A model generated the notes under the pieces. The model saw only the letters and a program-made list of their open reading frames with translations. It did no database searches and was not told where the DNA came from. Position numbers and translations under genes: made by a program. From NCBI GenBank assembly GCA_963682025.1, contig OY821517.1:55648216-55712215 (forward strand): 64,000 nucleotides of DNA, read 5' to 3'. Origin of the DNA: Cordilura impudica. Lineage: Eukaryota > Arthropoda > Insecta > Diptera > Scathophagidae. Each line of letters begins with the position of its first letter. Within the stretch, counting starts at the first letter, position 1. This document shows, one piece after another, positions 1 to 10,862 of this stretch.

Positions 1-126
1 TTTCGCTATGAAACGTGGATATATCATAAAACACGATAAGTGACCCGTAATTTTTTAGCTGCTCATCTCATAATTTTCACTTGTAACACAAAGAGACCAT
101 ATCCAAATTGGACCTTATATACGAGG

Positions 127-163
127 CACTTTGGTCAATATTTTGAGGTAGCGGCCAAAACTC
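127..163 (+). repeat. Transib left terminal inverted repeat
   Basis: It starts with the heptamer CACTTTG, followed by a 23-bp spacer and then AAAACTC. The outer flank is CGAGG at 122-126. It matches the reverse complement of 3877-3913 at 29 of 37 positions, differing at repeat positions 4, 5, 14, 16-18, 22 and 29. Confidence 0.88.
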
Positions 164-851
164 CTTTTGGTTTTTGTTCTCCGATTTTAAAGTTATTAGA
201 GTCATATGAAAGTAGACAGTAGTAAACCTCGGGAGCCAAAAAATTAGAACTCCACTTCAACTATTTCACTGAGAACAGGGTGGTCCAAAATGGGCTTTTT
301 CAGAATTTAGTAAATTTATGATATTTTTAGTTAATTTTTAAAGTTTAAATGATCATAACTTTTTTGTTTTTCAAGATTTTTGGACGAAATAAATTTTGTG
401 TTGTAACTTAACTTATTTCCTATTACTCTTCTGTTTTCAGAACAATTTAAATTTTTTTTTTTAAAAAGGTCAAATTTCTCGGAAATTTCCTACTTCATAG
501 AGCACAACTCCTGTGAGTCAAGCTGAGTCAAAACACAAATTTACTATTTTGTAGTCCTAACTCTCCCCTATATTCCTATATATACATGTCCATGCATCGG
601 GACTGCACTTTTTGAGCTACAGAAATTTTTCTGACCCAAGGTAAGATATTCGGTACAAATGCACGTCATATTTTTTGAGAAGTTATTTGTATGTGAAAGT
701 GGCTATTATGCATATATTTTGATGAAATTTTGTACAAGAGTTCTTATTGACCCAAAAAATAATTCTGTTGAAATTAGGAGAAGTTGGCCCATATTTGGAC
801 CTAGTCCACATAGAAGGATGTATCAAAATTTTGACAAAAATGACAATAGAA

Positions 852-1165
852 CTCTCAAATTATGTGGTATCTGGCAATTCATTTGGAAAAGGTAAAAAAG
901 ATTTTATTGCCTTCTAATATTACATAACTTAAGTACGTGAAAATTGCAAATAAATTTAAAACCAGTGGAAATAACTGGTAAAACCAAGTACCTTTTATAT
1001 TATTGCCAGTACCTGTTAACTCTCAAATTATGTGGTATCTAGCAATTCATTTGGAAAAGGTAAAAAAGATTTTATTGCCATCTAATATTACACAACTTAA
1101 ATACGTGAAAATTGCAAATAAATTTAAAACCAATGGAAATAACTGGTAAAACCAACTACCTGGTA
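852..1165 (+). repeat. Tandem duplication of about 168 bp in the Transib 5' region
   Basis: A block beginning CTCTCAAATTATGTGGTATC at 852 starts again at 1020, and the following ~145 bases match with few changes. The unit lies wholly inside the Transib leader, upstream of the transposase start. The DNA just before it (659-850) contains a diverged stretch resembling the DINE-1-like repeats elsewhere in the window (a '...GGACCTAGTCC-CATA' core). Confidence 0.85.
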
Positions 1166-1263
1166 TATTATGTTTCAAAGAGGTAAAAAAGATCATGTTG
1201 AAACTTCGAGCAATAGTATATTAATCCATGCATTCATTTTTTTTCTTCATTATTGTTTAAACA

Positions 1264-3270
1264 ATGGCTAAATTCAGTTATAGTGTTCTATCTGATATAT
1301 ATTTTGAACGGAAAGATGAAAACGACATTATTTTACATATAATGAATAATCCATTCTTCAAAATATGCGACAAACAAGAAATTAAAATTCATAACTTAAA
1401 AATAAAAAACTTTTTAAATACTTTAAAAAAACGGTACAATCAATGTTCCAGAAACAAGAAATTGTTTTACTTACGCAACCAAGAATGGCTAAGAAATAAA
1501 CTTATTTTTAAAAAGCCATCAGTAACTACCACGGAAACTGGAAAAGGTGGTCGACCAGCAAAGCCAATTGATAATTGTAGTGAAAGATCACGAAGACGCA
1601 AGCTTAAACATATCAATGAAGAAGTTTCTTGTAGCATCATAAAGGATTCATTTCTGCATCAAATTCAACCATCGAAAACTAAAAAGGGTAAAATTGCTAT
1701 CATTGAAAAAATAGTGGAAGCAAGCCCCAGACGCACAAAAAGGATTTTAGAAAGTATGCCGACACCAACTGAAGAAAATAAATTTACTCCAGAAGAAGCA
1801 TTTGCACTATTTTTGGATTTGAAAATGACTAAAAACCAATATACAGAATTGCGGAAGCGAACCAATGAAAAAAATTGTGGAATTTTTCCATCATATCGAG
1901 ATATAGTTTCTGACAAAAAAGATTGCTTACCTTCACCAACTGCTATTAGTGTAACTTCAAGTTCAGCAGAAATAAAATTGCAGGATCTTCTTGAACACAC
2001 TGCAGAACGATTATTAAAGACATTTGATGCTGACTATTTAAAGAAGTTTAAAAATTGCAGCATGACTTTAATTTCTAAATGGAGATGTGATGGGTCCTCT
2101 GGCCAGAAACAATACAAACAATGTAATGCGGAAAATTCATCAGATGCCAATTTATTCATGATTTCTTTCGTTCCATTACGTTTAACAAAAACTTATATTG
2201 GTTCAGAGCCGTCAACTAGTAGAGCTGCAGAGATAGATGTATGGAAGAATGAAATTCCCTCGTCAACAAAATTTTGTAGACCAATAAAGTTTGTTTACAA
2301 AAAGGAGACTCAAGATGTCATAGATGAAGAAGTTCAAAAAATAAATGATGAAATTAAAGAACTTCAACCAGTAACATTTAAATTTGATGACCAAGACATT
2401 GAAGTAAATTTTAAAATGTGTCTCACAATGATTGATGGAAAAGTTGCACAAGCTTTAACCAAAACAAAGTCATCGTCAAGCTGCACCATATGCCAAAAAA
2501 CATCAAGTCAATTGAGCCAACCATCAACACAAGGCGATAGTTTTAATGAAGCATATGAATTTGGAATGTCACCTCTTCATGCTAGAATTCGTTTTATGGA
2601 GCATATTCTTAAATTGGGATACGATTTGGAATTTGGCCCGTTAGGCGAAACAGTGAGAAACAACAAAGAAAATTTGGAAAAAAGAAAGCAAAAAAAAAAA
2701 GATATTCAAGAAAACTACCGTGAGATAGGCCTTATAATTGACCAGCCAAAGCAAGGAGAAGGAAATTCTAACGATGGAAACACAGCAAGCAGATTTTTTA
2801 CCGATCCAGAAACTGCAGCTTCTATAACTGGAGTAGATTATGATTTAATACGACGATTCCAAATCATATTACAAGTTATAGCATGTAGCAAAAAGATAGA
2901 TGCAAAAAAATTTGGTCAGTATGCTAATGAGACAGCAACCCTTTATAACCAAAAATATTCTTGGAGATATATGCCAACCACAGTTCACAAAATTTTGTTC
3001 CATGGGGAACAAATAATTCAGCACAATATGCTTTCAATTGGAGATCTCTCAGAAGAAGCCCAAGAAAAAAGGAACAAAGACTACAGATTCTTTCGCGAGC
3101 ACAATACACACAATACAAGAAAAATTTACAGATATTGTACTAATGAAGATCTTATTAATATTTTGTTGTGCACATCAGACCCATATATGTCCAGTATTCG
3201 ACAAAAATGGAAATCAACCTCATTAGATTTAGATGAAGAAGCTAAACAACTACTGCAAAATGAAAATTAA
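1264..3270 (+). CDS. Transib transposase (RAG1-like DDE recombinase), intact
   Basis: A 668-residue uninterrupted reading frame starting at ATG 1264, within the usual size range of Transib transposases. It should act in the nucleus as a DDE endonuclease cutting at the CAC termini of its own element. The catalytic triad can be placed by alignment to the RAG1 core from memory: Asp276 in CDGSSG (RAG1 D600), Asp391 in MIDGK (D708) and Glu601 in SEEAQEKRNK (E962). The zinc ligands also fit: Cys407/Cys410 in CTIC, and His575/His580 in VHKILFH with the same five-residue step as RAG1 H937/H942. The N-terminal ~150 residues are basic and probably bind DNA. No RAG2-like partner is present. The flanking terminal repeats and target duplication support the assignment independently. 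Confidence 0.92.
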   Translation: MAKFSYSVLSDIYFERKDENDIILHIMNNPFFKICDKQEIKIHNLKIKNFLNTLKKRYNQCSRNKKLFYLRNQEWLRNKLIFKKPSVTTTETGKGGRPAKPIDNCSERSRRRKLKHINEEVSCSIIKDSFLHQIQPSKTKKGKIAIIEKIVEASPRRTKRILESMPTPTEENKFTPEEAFALFLDLKMTKNQYTELRKRTNEKNCGIFPSYRDIVSDKKDCLPSPTAISVTSSSAEIKLQDLLEHTAERLLKTFDADYLKKFKNCSMTLISKWRCDGSSGQKQYKQCNAENSSDANLFMISFVPLRLTKTYIGSEPSTSRAAEIDVWKNEIPSSTKFCRPIKFVYKKETQDVIDEEVQKINDEIKELQPVTFKFDDQDIEVNFKMCLTMIDGKVAQALTKTKSSSSCTICQKTSSQLSQPSTQGDSFNEAYEFGMSPLHARIRFMEHILKLGYDLEFGPLGETVRNNKENLEKRKQKKKDIQENYREIGLIIDQPKQGEGNSNDGNTASRFFTDPETAASITGVDYDLIRRFQIILQVIACSKKIDAKKFGQYANETATLYNQKYSWRYMPTTVHKILFHGEQIIQHNMLSIGDLSEEAQEKRNKDYRFFREHNTHNTRKIYRYCTNEDLINILLCTSDPYMSSIRQKWKSTSLDLDEEAKQLLQNEN

Positions 3271-3540
3271 AGCTATTTTTAAGAAATTTTTACTAATATT
3301 GTTTAACTAATACTAGTTTAAAGATTATAATTTGTTTCTAATTTTAGTATAAATTTTTATTAATACATTTAAATAAAATATATGTGCACTTTAAATCAAT
3401 AGTAAAAGTTTACTTAAAATTTTATCGATGTTGTGTTCTGTATATAATATATCCAAATGGTATTGATATTGTTGGGAATTTCAGTGTTATTTTTCAGTTT
3501 AATCCTCACAAGAATTAGCTTTCTTCCAAAAAAACCAACC

Positions 3541-3586
3541 TTTGGCCCCTGTGAATATTGAGACTAAATAAATGTCAGGGGCCAAA
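3541..3586. repeat. Perfect 11-bp-arm hairpin in the Transib 3' region
   Basis: TTTGGCCCCTG (3541-3551) and CAGGGGCCAAA (3576-3586) are exact reverse complements around a 24-base loop, about 270 bases after the transposase stop codon. It could fold in the transcript. A role in 3'-end formation is only a guess. Confidence 0.75.
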
Positions 3587-3876
3587 TGTTGGCATTTTCT
3601 GACCAAAATTAAGTTTAGGAATAATAAATAAGTATTGGTTGTAAAATACGATTGAAGAAAATAAGAAATTATAAAAAAAAATACCTATTTAAAATGTCAA
3701 AATATTCAACTTTTACATGGAAACTCAACAAAAAATTAAAATGCATTTTTAACTCCAAATTACTTACGTTCCTATCAGTCGATTTTTACGTTTGAACACG
3801 CAAATTGAAGCTTAAAGTCCCTCCTATTGAACAAAATAAATTGCGTAAAAAAATACCAATCCGGTCAAAAGTTATA

Positions 3877-3913
3877 GAGTTTTGACCGCTATCTCGCGAA
3901 ATTGACCACTGTG
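3877..3913 (-). repeat. Transib right terminal inverted repeat
   Basis: Read inward on the minus strand it begins CACAGTG, identical to the consensus heptamer of vertebrate recombination signal sequences, followed by a 23-bp spacer and AAAACTC. The outer flank is CGAGG at 3914-3918, matching the left flank. Confidence 0.88.
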
Positions 3914-4029
3914 CGAGGGCGGTAGCAGTAGAACCTAGTAGTTTGGAAAAAATTACTTTGGTGAAAATTGGCGTCCATATAAAACACATGTTTTAAGTTC
4001 AAGGCGCCACGCTGTTTCGTATTTTTCTT

Positions 4030-4990
4030 TTCTTTTTGCAGTCATCAAAACTAAACGATCTCAGTGAATTTGTAAACATGGATAAAATTGGTTACCGTTT
4101 TGTAATTCAATACTATCATCTGAAAGATCTCAGTCCAACTATCATTAAAGCCAACCTAGATTCTACTCTGTTGGAGTCTACTCCTTCGTTTACAGCAGAG
4201 TTTAAACGTGGCTGTACGACCTGCCAATACGAACGAAGGTGCGTGCGTTAGCTGAAATGATAGTCATTTAAAAAAATGTTTTATATCGCATATTGGCCGA
4301 ACATTTAGAGTTGAGAAAGCTGTCCGCCAGATGGGTGCCGCGTTTGCTCATAACAGAAAAAAAACCGCGTCATGAAGATTCAATAGAGTGTTTGGCGATT
4401 TATCACCACAATAAAGACGAGATTTTGCATCTATTCGTAACCATGGATGAGACATGGATCCAAGACATCACATCTGAGACAAAGAAACAGTCGAAACAGT
4501 GAACTGAAATGGAAGAATTGTATCCAGAAAGGCGAAGACAGTTTCATCTGCAGGCAAGATTATGGCCTCTGGTTTTTGAGATGCGTGTGGAATAATTTTT
4601 ATTTATTATCATCAAAAAGGATTTCCTATTGTAGCGTTTAAGTGTCGCAATTAAGAAAAACAGGCCGCATTTGTCGAAAAACAAAGTGTTGTTTCATTAA
4701 GTCGCATCTACCATTGCGATAATCAAAATATATGAATCAAAGTTCAAATTGTTTCGTCACGCACCTCATTCGCCAGATTTAGCTCACTCGGATAATTTTC
4801 TATTTCCAAACTTAGAAAAATGGCTCGCTGCATGATGATGATGATGCGGATGACAGATATTTTAAGGAGCTAGGTAGTTCTTCCTGTTAACAGGGTATCG
4901 AAGTTGTTGAATATCATTGAGAAAAGGGAATCGAGCTGGAAGGAAATTAAGTTGAGAAATAAAGATAATTTTTCCCAAATTTGTTGTTTT
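4030..4990 (+). pseudogene. Degenerate mariner transposase (mauritiana-like)
   Basis: Conceptual translation in shifting frames recovers most of a ~345-residue mariner transposase. The N-terminus starts at ATG 4078 (MDKIGYRFVIQYYHLK). Then come LRKLSARWVPRLL with the first catalytic Asp in VTMDETWI (about 4440-4460), and HAPHSPDLAPSDNFLFPNLEKW near 4755-4820, which carries the last catalytic Asp. The C-terminal tail is readable to ~4985. Several stops and frameshifts make it inactive. I could not find terminal repeats. It begins about 115 bp beyond the Transib target duplication. Confidence 0.8.
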
Positions 4991-5515
4991 CATTTTTACC
5001 GTAAATGATATTTGCCAAAAGCTATCAACTAGAATATACGACATGCACGATCATGCTCGTGTGAAACTCAGAATTATTACACACAGTTCTATTTTAGTGA
5101 GAACGTAAATGTTCGATAAAGCGGCTAGTGTATGATACCTTCTTTTGACCACTAATATGTGATTGAGAGGCTAATAAAAAATACATCTCAATTATTTCCT
5201 TCGCGTTCTATAACATCTCCAAGTTTCTTCGTGATCTGCTGGTGCCTCCCATGAGACCTTCCTTGCAAGTACAGTCATATTTTTAGAAAAGAAAAGTTGC
5301 TGTTTTTTTAAAGAACTTCAAGACTTTTCCAAGAACGTTTTTGAAATAAGGATTAATTGGATGCCAAATCGATTAACTTCACCTTAAAATTTGTGAAAAT
5401 GTAAATGACAAAGCGTTTGTTAGCGACTAACTGTTTATATTCAAACAAATTTCTCTAATAATAAGGATTAACACCATTAAGACCAGTTTAGTAGTAGCGA
5501 AATTTGTTTTGAATA
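4991..5515. other. AT-rich spacer, no feature recognised
   Basis: No coding similarity or terminal repeat seen. A motif GCCAAATCGATTAACTTCAC near 5350-5380 recurs inside the hairpin at 50.8 kb. Confidence 0.5.
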
Positions 5516-5883
5516 TCTCTAATATTAATAGGCTAGGCGATTTCTTGTAACCCATGTTTTGTTCTACCGTTTTATCCCGATTTTGACCAAACGTATATTA
5601 TTTGAAAGGTATTTCTTTTTAGCCGTTTTGCAGATTTTTAAACTTTTTTCTTTATTTTGAGTAAATTGCATTTAAAGTTGCTACTAACACATACATAAAA
5701 TTATACAATGCTATGTGTGTGTTTATTAAATTTGTTAATGTGTTTGTAATAAAAATGAGTTTGTTTTTGTGTTGATTTGTGAATTGGCTATAATTGATTA
5801 GCATTAATTTATGGTCTTTATTTAATGAAAAAATAAAATTTCCTAGAATGTGCACTTGAATTTCGAGGACGGGAATCTGCTAG
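5516..5883 (+). mobile_element. Non-autonomous Helitron, ~365-bp family, copy 1
   Basis: It begins TCTCTAATATTAATAGG after an A and ends in the hairpin-prone block near 5856-5866 followed by ATCTGCTAG, with T as the next base. This is the Helitron pattern: 5' TC, a 3' hairpin about 10 bases before CTAG, and insertion between A and T. Other copies are at 5886, 7857, 8732 (minus), ~23620 and 55014. It has no coding capacity and would need a Rep/helicase supplied in trans. Confidence 0.75.
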
Positions 5884-5885
5884 TA

Positions 5886-6250
5886 AATTATTAATAGGCT
5901 AGGCGATTTCTTGTGACCGATGTTTTGTTCTATCATTTTATCCCGATTTTGACGAAACGTATATTATTTGAAAGGTATTTATTTTTAGCCGTTTTGCAGA
6001 TTTACGGATTTTTAAAATTTTTTCCTTTATTTTGAGTAAATTGCATTTAAAGTTGCTACTAACACATACATAAAATTATACATATGCTATGTGTGTGTTT
6101 ATTACATTTGCGAATGTGTTTGTTAATGAGTCTGTTATCTTCACTCACAATAATAATAAACCAAAAAAGTGTTGGTTTGTGAACTGGCTAAGTTGAAAAA
6201 TAAAGCTGCCTAGAAATTGCACTCGAATTTCGAGCGCTGGAATCTGCTAG
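5886..6250 (+). mobile_element. Non-autonomous Helitron, ~365-bp family, copy 2
   Basis: Placed head-to-tail directly after copy 1 and lacking the initial TC. It carries the shared body GGCTAGGCGATTTCTTGTGA and the 3' end CTCGAATTTCGAG...CTAG, where the palindrome is perfect. Confidence 0.75.
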
Positions 6251-6689
6251 TATAAATTATTAGCCGCCAATCAAGCGCTTTGAAATTAAAATTTTCATAA
6301 ATTTCATTCGATTTGGCAAGTGAGGCATTCAATAGAGATTATCAAACATTTTTAGTTGTGGAGATTTTATAAAGAATATCTGAAACTTTTATTTTTTTTT
6401 TATGAAATATCTTTTTTTAATCAAATGAAAGGCAATTTTTTAAACAGAAATTTGGAAATTCATTAACTTCAACGTAGTAAGAAACTTCTCTTGAGTAAAT
6501 TTTTCGTGGATGTTTTAAACACTGGTTACAAACTTCATCTTAGCGTCGAATATGACAAACAATTGCATTAATACTACATGGAGTGAAAACTCCGTGGCCT
6601 AGCATAGAGATGGCCAAGTGCCAATATTTTTCTGTTTTTTTCTATTATTTATTCCTGGCATTTCATTAATTAGAAAAAAAATTATGGAT
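6251..6689. other. AT-rich spacer, no feature recognised
   Basis: No terminal repeats or coding similarity found. Confidence 0.5.
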
Positions 6690-7575
6690 TGATAAACATT
6701 ATTACGGTGAATCTCGTCGTCATATTCAATGGTTAAAAGGTGGTATTCCGAATTTAAACTTGGTCGTACGAGTACATATGATGTAGATCGTCTAAATGAG
6801 GCAGTTACAGAAGAAAACGCAAGAAAAGTGCATCAGATTGTAAAAGATTGCTGGCATCATAAAGATATCAACCGAGTAAGTTCGGCATCACATGATCATT
6901 TAAATATGAAAAAGCTTTCTGCTCTATGTGAGCCGCGATTTTTATCAGCAGAATAAAAACTGAAACGTGTTCATGATTCAAAGTATGCTTTGGAGATATT
7001 TGAAGTAAATTCAACTGAATTCAATGGATGAGACGTGGATTCATTATTATACACCGGAGTCCAATAGACAGTCTGCGGAGTGGTTACAAGCGTGCGAAAG
7101 CCAACCAAAGCGGCCAAAGACACAACAATCGGCTGAATAGGTAATGGCCAACGTTTTTTGGGATATACATCGTATAATATTTATTGATTATTTGGGGAAA
7201 GGAAAAACAATAACTGCCAAGTACTATGTTGAGTATTTGGACAGATTGGATGAAGAAGTTAAGAAAAAAACGACATCACTTAAATAAGAAAAAAATCTTG
7301 TACCATCACGACAATGCATCGGCGCATTAATCTGATTTGGCTTCAGAAAAATTTAAGTCTTTATATTACGAATAGTTTCCAAACTTGAAAAGATGGCTCC
7401 AGGGAAAGACATTTTTTCCACAAATAAAGAAGTCATAGCAGAGGCGGAAGCCTATTTTGTAGAGTTAGATGAATTGTATTTTTTCAGGGGTATCAAAATG
7501 TTGCAAGATAGTTAGTATAAGTGCATTTCACTTATCGGAGATTAAGTTGAAAAATAAAATTGATTTCAAATTTAA
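6690..7575 (+). pseudogene. Degenerate mariner transposase
   Basis: Broken translation shows the mariner order. MVKRWYSEFKLGRTST (from 6729) and the VTEEN...KVHQIVKD helix-turn-helix region are followed by a degraded QFNSMDETWIHYYTPESNRQS-like first catalytic block (about 7010-7070). Next comes MANVFWDIHRIIFIDYLGKGKT (7144-7210), then FPNLKRW...EVIAEAEAYFVELDE to about 7500. Multiple stops and frameshifts. It resembles the irritans type more than the 4-kb copy does. No intact terminal repeats were seen. Confidence 0.75.
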
Positions 7576-7589
7576 AAATCCGGGTTTTC

Positions 7590-7810
7590 ATTGTTAGACC
7601 AGATCTGGCTCCCAGCGATCATTATTTGTTCCCAAACTTGAAAAGATGGTTCCAGGGAAATGAAAGAAGTCATATCAGAGACGGAAGCCTATTTTGAAGA
7701 GTTTGACAAATCGTATGTTTTCAAGGCTACCACGATGATAAGGATCGTTGGAAGAAATGCATTTCACTCAACGGAGATTACGTTGAAGAATAAAATTGAT
7801 TTCAATTTTT
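7590..7810 (+). pseudogene. Second copy of a mariner 3' end
   Basis: The last ~200 bases of the preceding mariner (FPNLKRWFQGN ... EAYFEEFDKSYVFK ... NAFHSTEITLKNKIDFNF) occur a second time directly downstream. This copy starts at the SLAPSDHYLFPNLKRW block. It may be a local tandem duplication or a second truncated insertion, and it differs from the first copy at many positions. Confidence 0.7.
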
Positions 7811-7856
7811 AAAACAATAACTGTTAGGTAAACATTTTTATGAAAATTTAAATATA

Positions 7857-8182
7857 TCTATAATATTAATAGGCTAGGCGATTTCTTGTGACCGATGTTT
7901 TGCTCTACCGTTTTATCCCGATTTTGACCAAACGTATATTATTTGAAAGGTATTTCTTTTTAGCCGTTTTGCAGATTTACAGATTTTTAAATTTTTTCCT
8001 TCATTTTGAGTAAATTGCATTTAAAGTTGCTACTAACACATACATAAAATTATACAATGTTATGTGTGTGTTGATTAGCGAATTGGCTATAATTGATTAG
8101 CATACCTTTAGGGTCTCTATTTAATGAAAAAATAAAATTTCCTAGAATTTGCGCTCGAATTTCGAGGGCTGGAATCTGCTAG
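7857..8182 (+). mobile_element. Non-autonomous Helitron, ~365-bp family, copy 3
   Basis: It starts TCTATAATATTAATAGGC after an A and ends with the CTCGAATTTCGAG palindrome and ATCTGCTAG, then T. It is about 40 bases shorter than copies 1 and 2 owing to an internal deletion. Confidence 0.78.
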
Positions 8183-8731
8183 TATATATAAATATATTAC
8201 ATCATTTGCTGTTAGTACTTTAAAAAATTTCTTTTGAGAAAGAGTCGATGTTTCGAACCTACAAAAATCAAGAGATATTGAAGTCTTCCCAACATCCTTT
8301 CTTAGCAAGTTTTTAAAAATTCAATCGATTTAAAATACAAATCGTTCACTTTATTCCAACTAAAATTTACTTAAAGAATATTTATTCAGACATTTATGTC
8401 TTTAAGGATATGTTGCAGAAAAATGTGGTCAAAGGAGAGGCATTAAAAAAAAATACAAATTTCAGATATAAATGTTTGGAAATCATCTTTCCAAACTGGT
8501 GTTAAAATAAAAAAGTGCTTGAAAATTGGTGGAATTAACTCAAATAACTCAAAAAATGCAAGGTATTACAAAAGTTTTTAATACGTATTTGAAGTATGTT
8601 ACTTGATTACTTTATTTAAAAAGTTTTATTTTGCAGCAAAACTAAATGGCAGTTCGAAAATATTTTTTCTCAAAATGTTTGGATTTTAACTTTCGAAAAA
8701 AAAAAAATACTAATAGTTATATTAAAGGGAA
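8183..8731. other. AT-rich spacer, no feature recognised
   Basis: No reading frame with recognisable motifs and no terminal repeats seen. Confidence 0.5.
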
Positions 8732-9095
8732 CTAGCAGATTCCAGCGCTCGAAATTCGAGTGCATTTTCTAGACAGGTTTATTTTTAAACTTAGCCAATT
8801 CACAAACCAACACTTTTATGGTTTATTATTATTGCGAATGAAGATAACAAACTCATTAACAAAAACATTAACAAATTTAATAAGCACACACATAGCATAT
8901 GTGTAATTTTATGTATGTGTTAGTAGAAACTTTAAATATAATTTACTCAAAATAAAGGAAAAAATTAAAAAAAATCTGTAAATCTGCAAAACGGGTAAAA
9001 AAAAATACCTTTCAAATGATATACTTTTGGTCAAAACCTGCCGGTAGAACAAAACATTGGTCACAAGAAATCGCGTAGCCTATTAATATTATAGA
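8732..9095 (-). mobile_element. Non-autonomous Helitron, ~365-bp family, minus copy
   Basis: Reverse-oriented copy. The plus strand begins CTAGCAGATTCCAGCGCTCG with the palindrome CTCGAAATTCGAG, and ends CCTATTAATATTATAGA. Read on the minus strand it has a TC start and a hairpin plus CTAG end. Confidence 0.78.
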
Positions 9096-10164
9096 TGAAC
9101 AAAGACTTCGCTTTCTTATTACTTGATCTACTATTGCAGAGATCAATAAAGCTATAAAAGTGTTTAAATTTTTTTTACATAGCTTTTTTTTACCTTCTAT
9201 CTCTCTCTAATTTAGCGGTGCTTAAAGAAATTTTTGTTTCGCATTCTTTGACTACGTCTTTTGCATTTCTTTCTTGTTTAGCTTGAAATTGTAAAAACAT
9301 TTTTTTTTAATATTCCTTTTTAAATTGCTTTATTACCACACACCAAAAGTTAAAAAGTTAATTGTAACATTTATGCAACGCAACCATCTACACTCGCTGT
9401 TCAAGAGCAGACAATATTTTAAACATTTATATTGGCAAAGGCATCGAAAGCAAAGAACGCCTGGATAATCATCGATACCACACACAGGAATAAAATTGCA
9501 GGCAGAGTATGGACAAATAAAAAAAGCATACTTCAGATATGCCACACATCTCTAATACCCTGCACTTCTTTCTTTAAGAAGTGAAAAAAAAAGAGAAAAA
9601 TTGCTGGGTAATTTTATGACACTTTAGTGGTGGTCAACAGTCAGTCGGAGTTCGTAAGATACACTCAATTGCTTAACGTATCAAGGATATATGGCCGCAC
9701 GATCTTTTTAGCTATTTCTTACATTTAACAAAAATTAGAAAACAAATCTGTTTATGACATCTGAAAGAGCACTAAAAATTAATAAGAGAAATTAATTTAG
9801 AAAAGCAATAATAAATTATGTACTAGTTTTAATGATTTGTACCAATTTGTTAATTTTTCACACAATTATTCTGTTTTTAAGCTTTTAAATTCACAAATTA
9901 TTCATTTCATTTGTCAAAGTTTTATATTACATATATAATTTTATTGTCTATAAGGATTTATTCCATAATAAAAATTCAAGAAGTAAATCCAACCGTTCAG
10001 TAGGAAGTAAAAGCTAGATTTTCACAAGCGCCAACAACTCAACGAAAACTGCCAAATATCTCACGAATGTGACCAAAATGTCTCCCGATGGACAGCAAAT
10101 CGCATAGTGCAGCAGTCTTCAGTAATTCGTCGGCAAAAAAATGCAAAATGCGCCATGATTACTG
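9096..10164. other. Spacer of ~1 kb without a supported gene
   Basis: AT-rich. It contains a short cysteine-rich open frame on the minus strand (9333-9545) that lacks an ATG and is not called as a gene. Confidence 0.45.
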
Positions 10165-10830
10165 GGTTGGCACAAAAAGCAAGTTTGCTTTTTACTAAAA
10201 ATAATATGGTAATTCTTTGCAATCTGTAGACAACATTATCTGTAAAAATAATTATTTGTTATGAGAAAAAGTTTAACTTACACAGTCCGGATGGCTACAA
10301 TTCGTACTGGAGAGATTGATTTACGTAAGACCCCCCACGATATTTTTCCAAAATAAATTTTAGTGGTTTGGGGTGCAACTTGTCGATGGTGTGCTAGAGT
10401 TAGATTCCCGAGTATAAAAATGAGTTCGACAGAATACACAACTCTACTTCAGACAAGTCTCAAATCATTTTTTGAATAAAATCGTGAGAAAAATATGATT
10501 TCCTAGCTAAATGATGCCACTTTTCATACCAGTAAGCAGTCTCGCATGTGGTTAGAGACACACAATATAACTCAACTGCAATGGCTAGCCTGTTCTCCTC
10601 ACCAGAATCCCATGGAAAACATCTGGCAAATCATGGTACGCAAAGTCTTTGATGGCAATTAGAAATACGACACGATTGATGACCTCCGTGGTAATTGAAG
10701 ATTGGGAGACAATCACAAATGATGTTCCTTTAAACCCTGTAAATAGTATGAAGCAAGGAATCTTTGAGCTTATCTCCAACAATAGAGGCCGTACTCAGTG
10801 TTAGCTTTAAACTAGTTTTTAGATTAAACT
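10165..10830 (+). pseudogene. Degenerate Tc1-like transposase (central and C-terminal part)
   Basis: Broken translation gives SSTEYTTLLQTSLKSFF (10410-10470), then SKQSRMWLETHNITQLQW and SPHQNPMENIWQIMVRKVF (10530-10650). The second of these matches the Tc1 'SPDLNPIENLW' block with the last catalytic Glu retained. The tail is NSMKQGIFELISNN..GRT at 10745-10795. Stops and frameshifts are frequent, and the N-terminal half is missing. Confidence 0.75.
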
Positions 10831-10862
10831 AATGTTTTTTATAATGATTTTAATGTTAATTT

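Larger units (their letters stand above)
127..3913 (+). mobile_element. Complete autonomous Transib DNA transposon
   Basis: A 3,787-bp element bounded by 37-bp imperfect terminal inverted repeats (29 of 37 positions match by eye) and by the 5-bp direct repeat CGAGG at 122-126 and 3914-3918. A 5-bp GC-rich target duplication and CAC-starting termini are family traits of Transib, the superfamily related to the V(D)J recombinase core. Inside are a ~1.1-kb 5' region, one uninterrupted 668-codon transposase (1264-3270) and a ~640-bp 3' region with AATAAA at about 3374. The exact target duplication and intact frame suggest a fairly recent insertion. Confidence 0.9.

Noticed and set aside
276..300. 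CAGGGTGGTCCAAAATGGGC as Transib left end
   Set aside because: The match to the right terminus is poor and the flanks give no target duplication. Position 127 matches 29/37 and has the exact CGAGG repeat.
659..895. 78-residue open frame upstream of the Transib transposase
   Set aside because: It overlaps a diverged DINE-1-like stretch and the tandem-duplicated leader, and shows no protein family features.
9333..9545. Cysteine-rich 70-residue frame (10 Cys, Kazal-like PVCG word)
   Set aside because: It starts at GTG, has no ATG or signal peptide, and the cysteine spacing does not fit a Kazal domain well. Without splice evidence it is probably chance.
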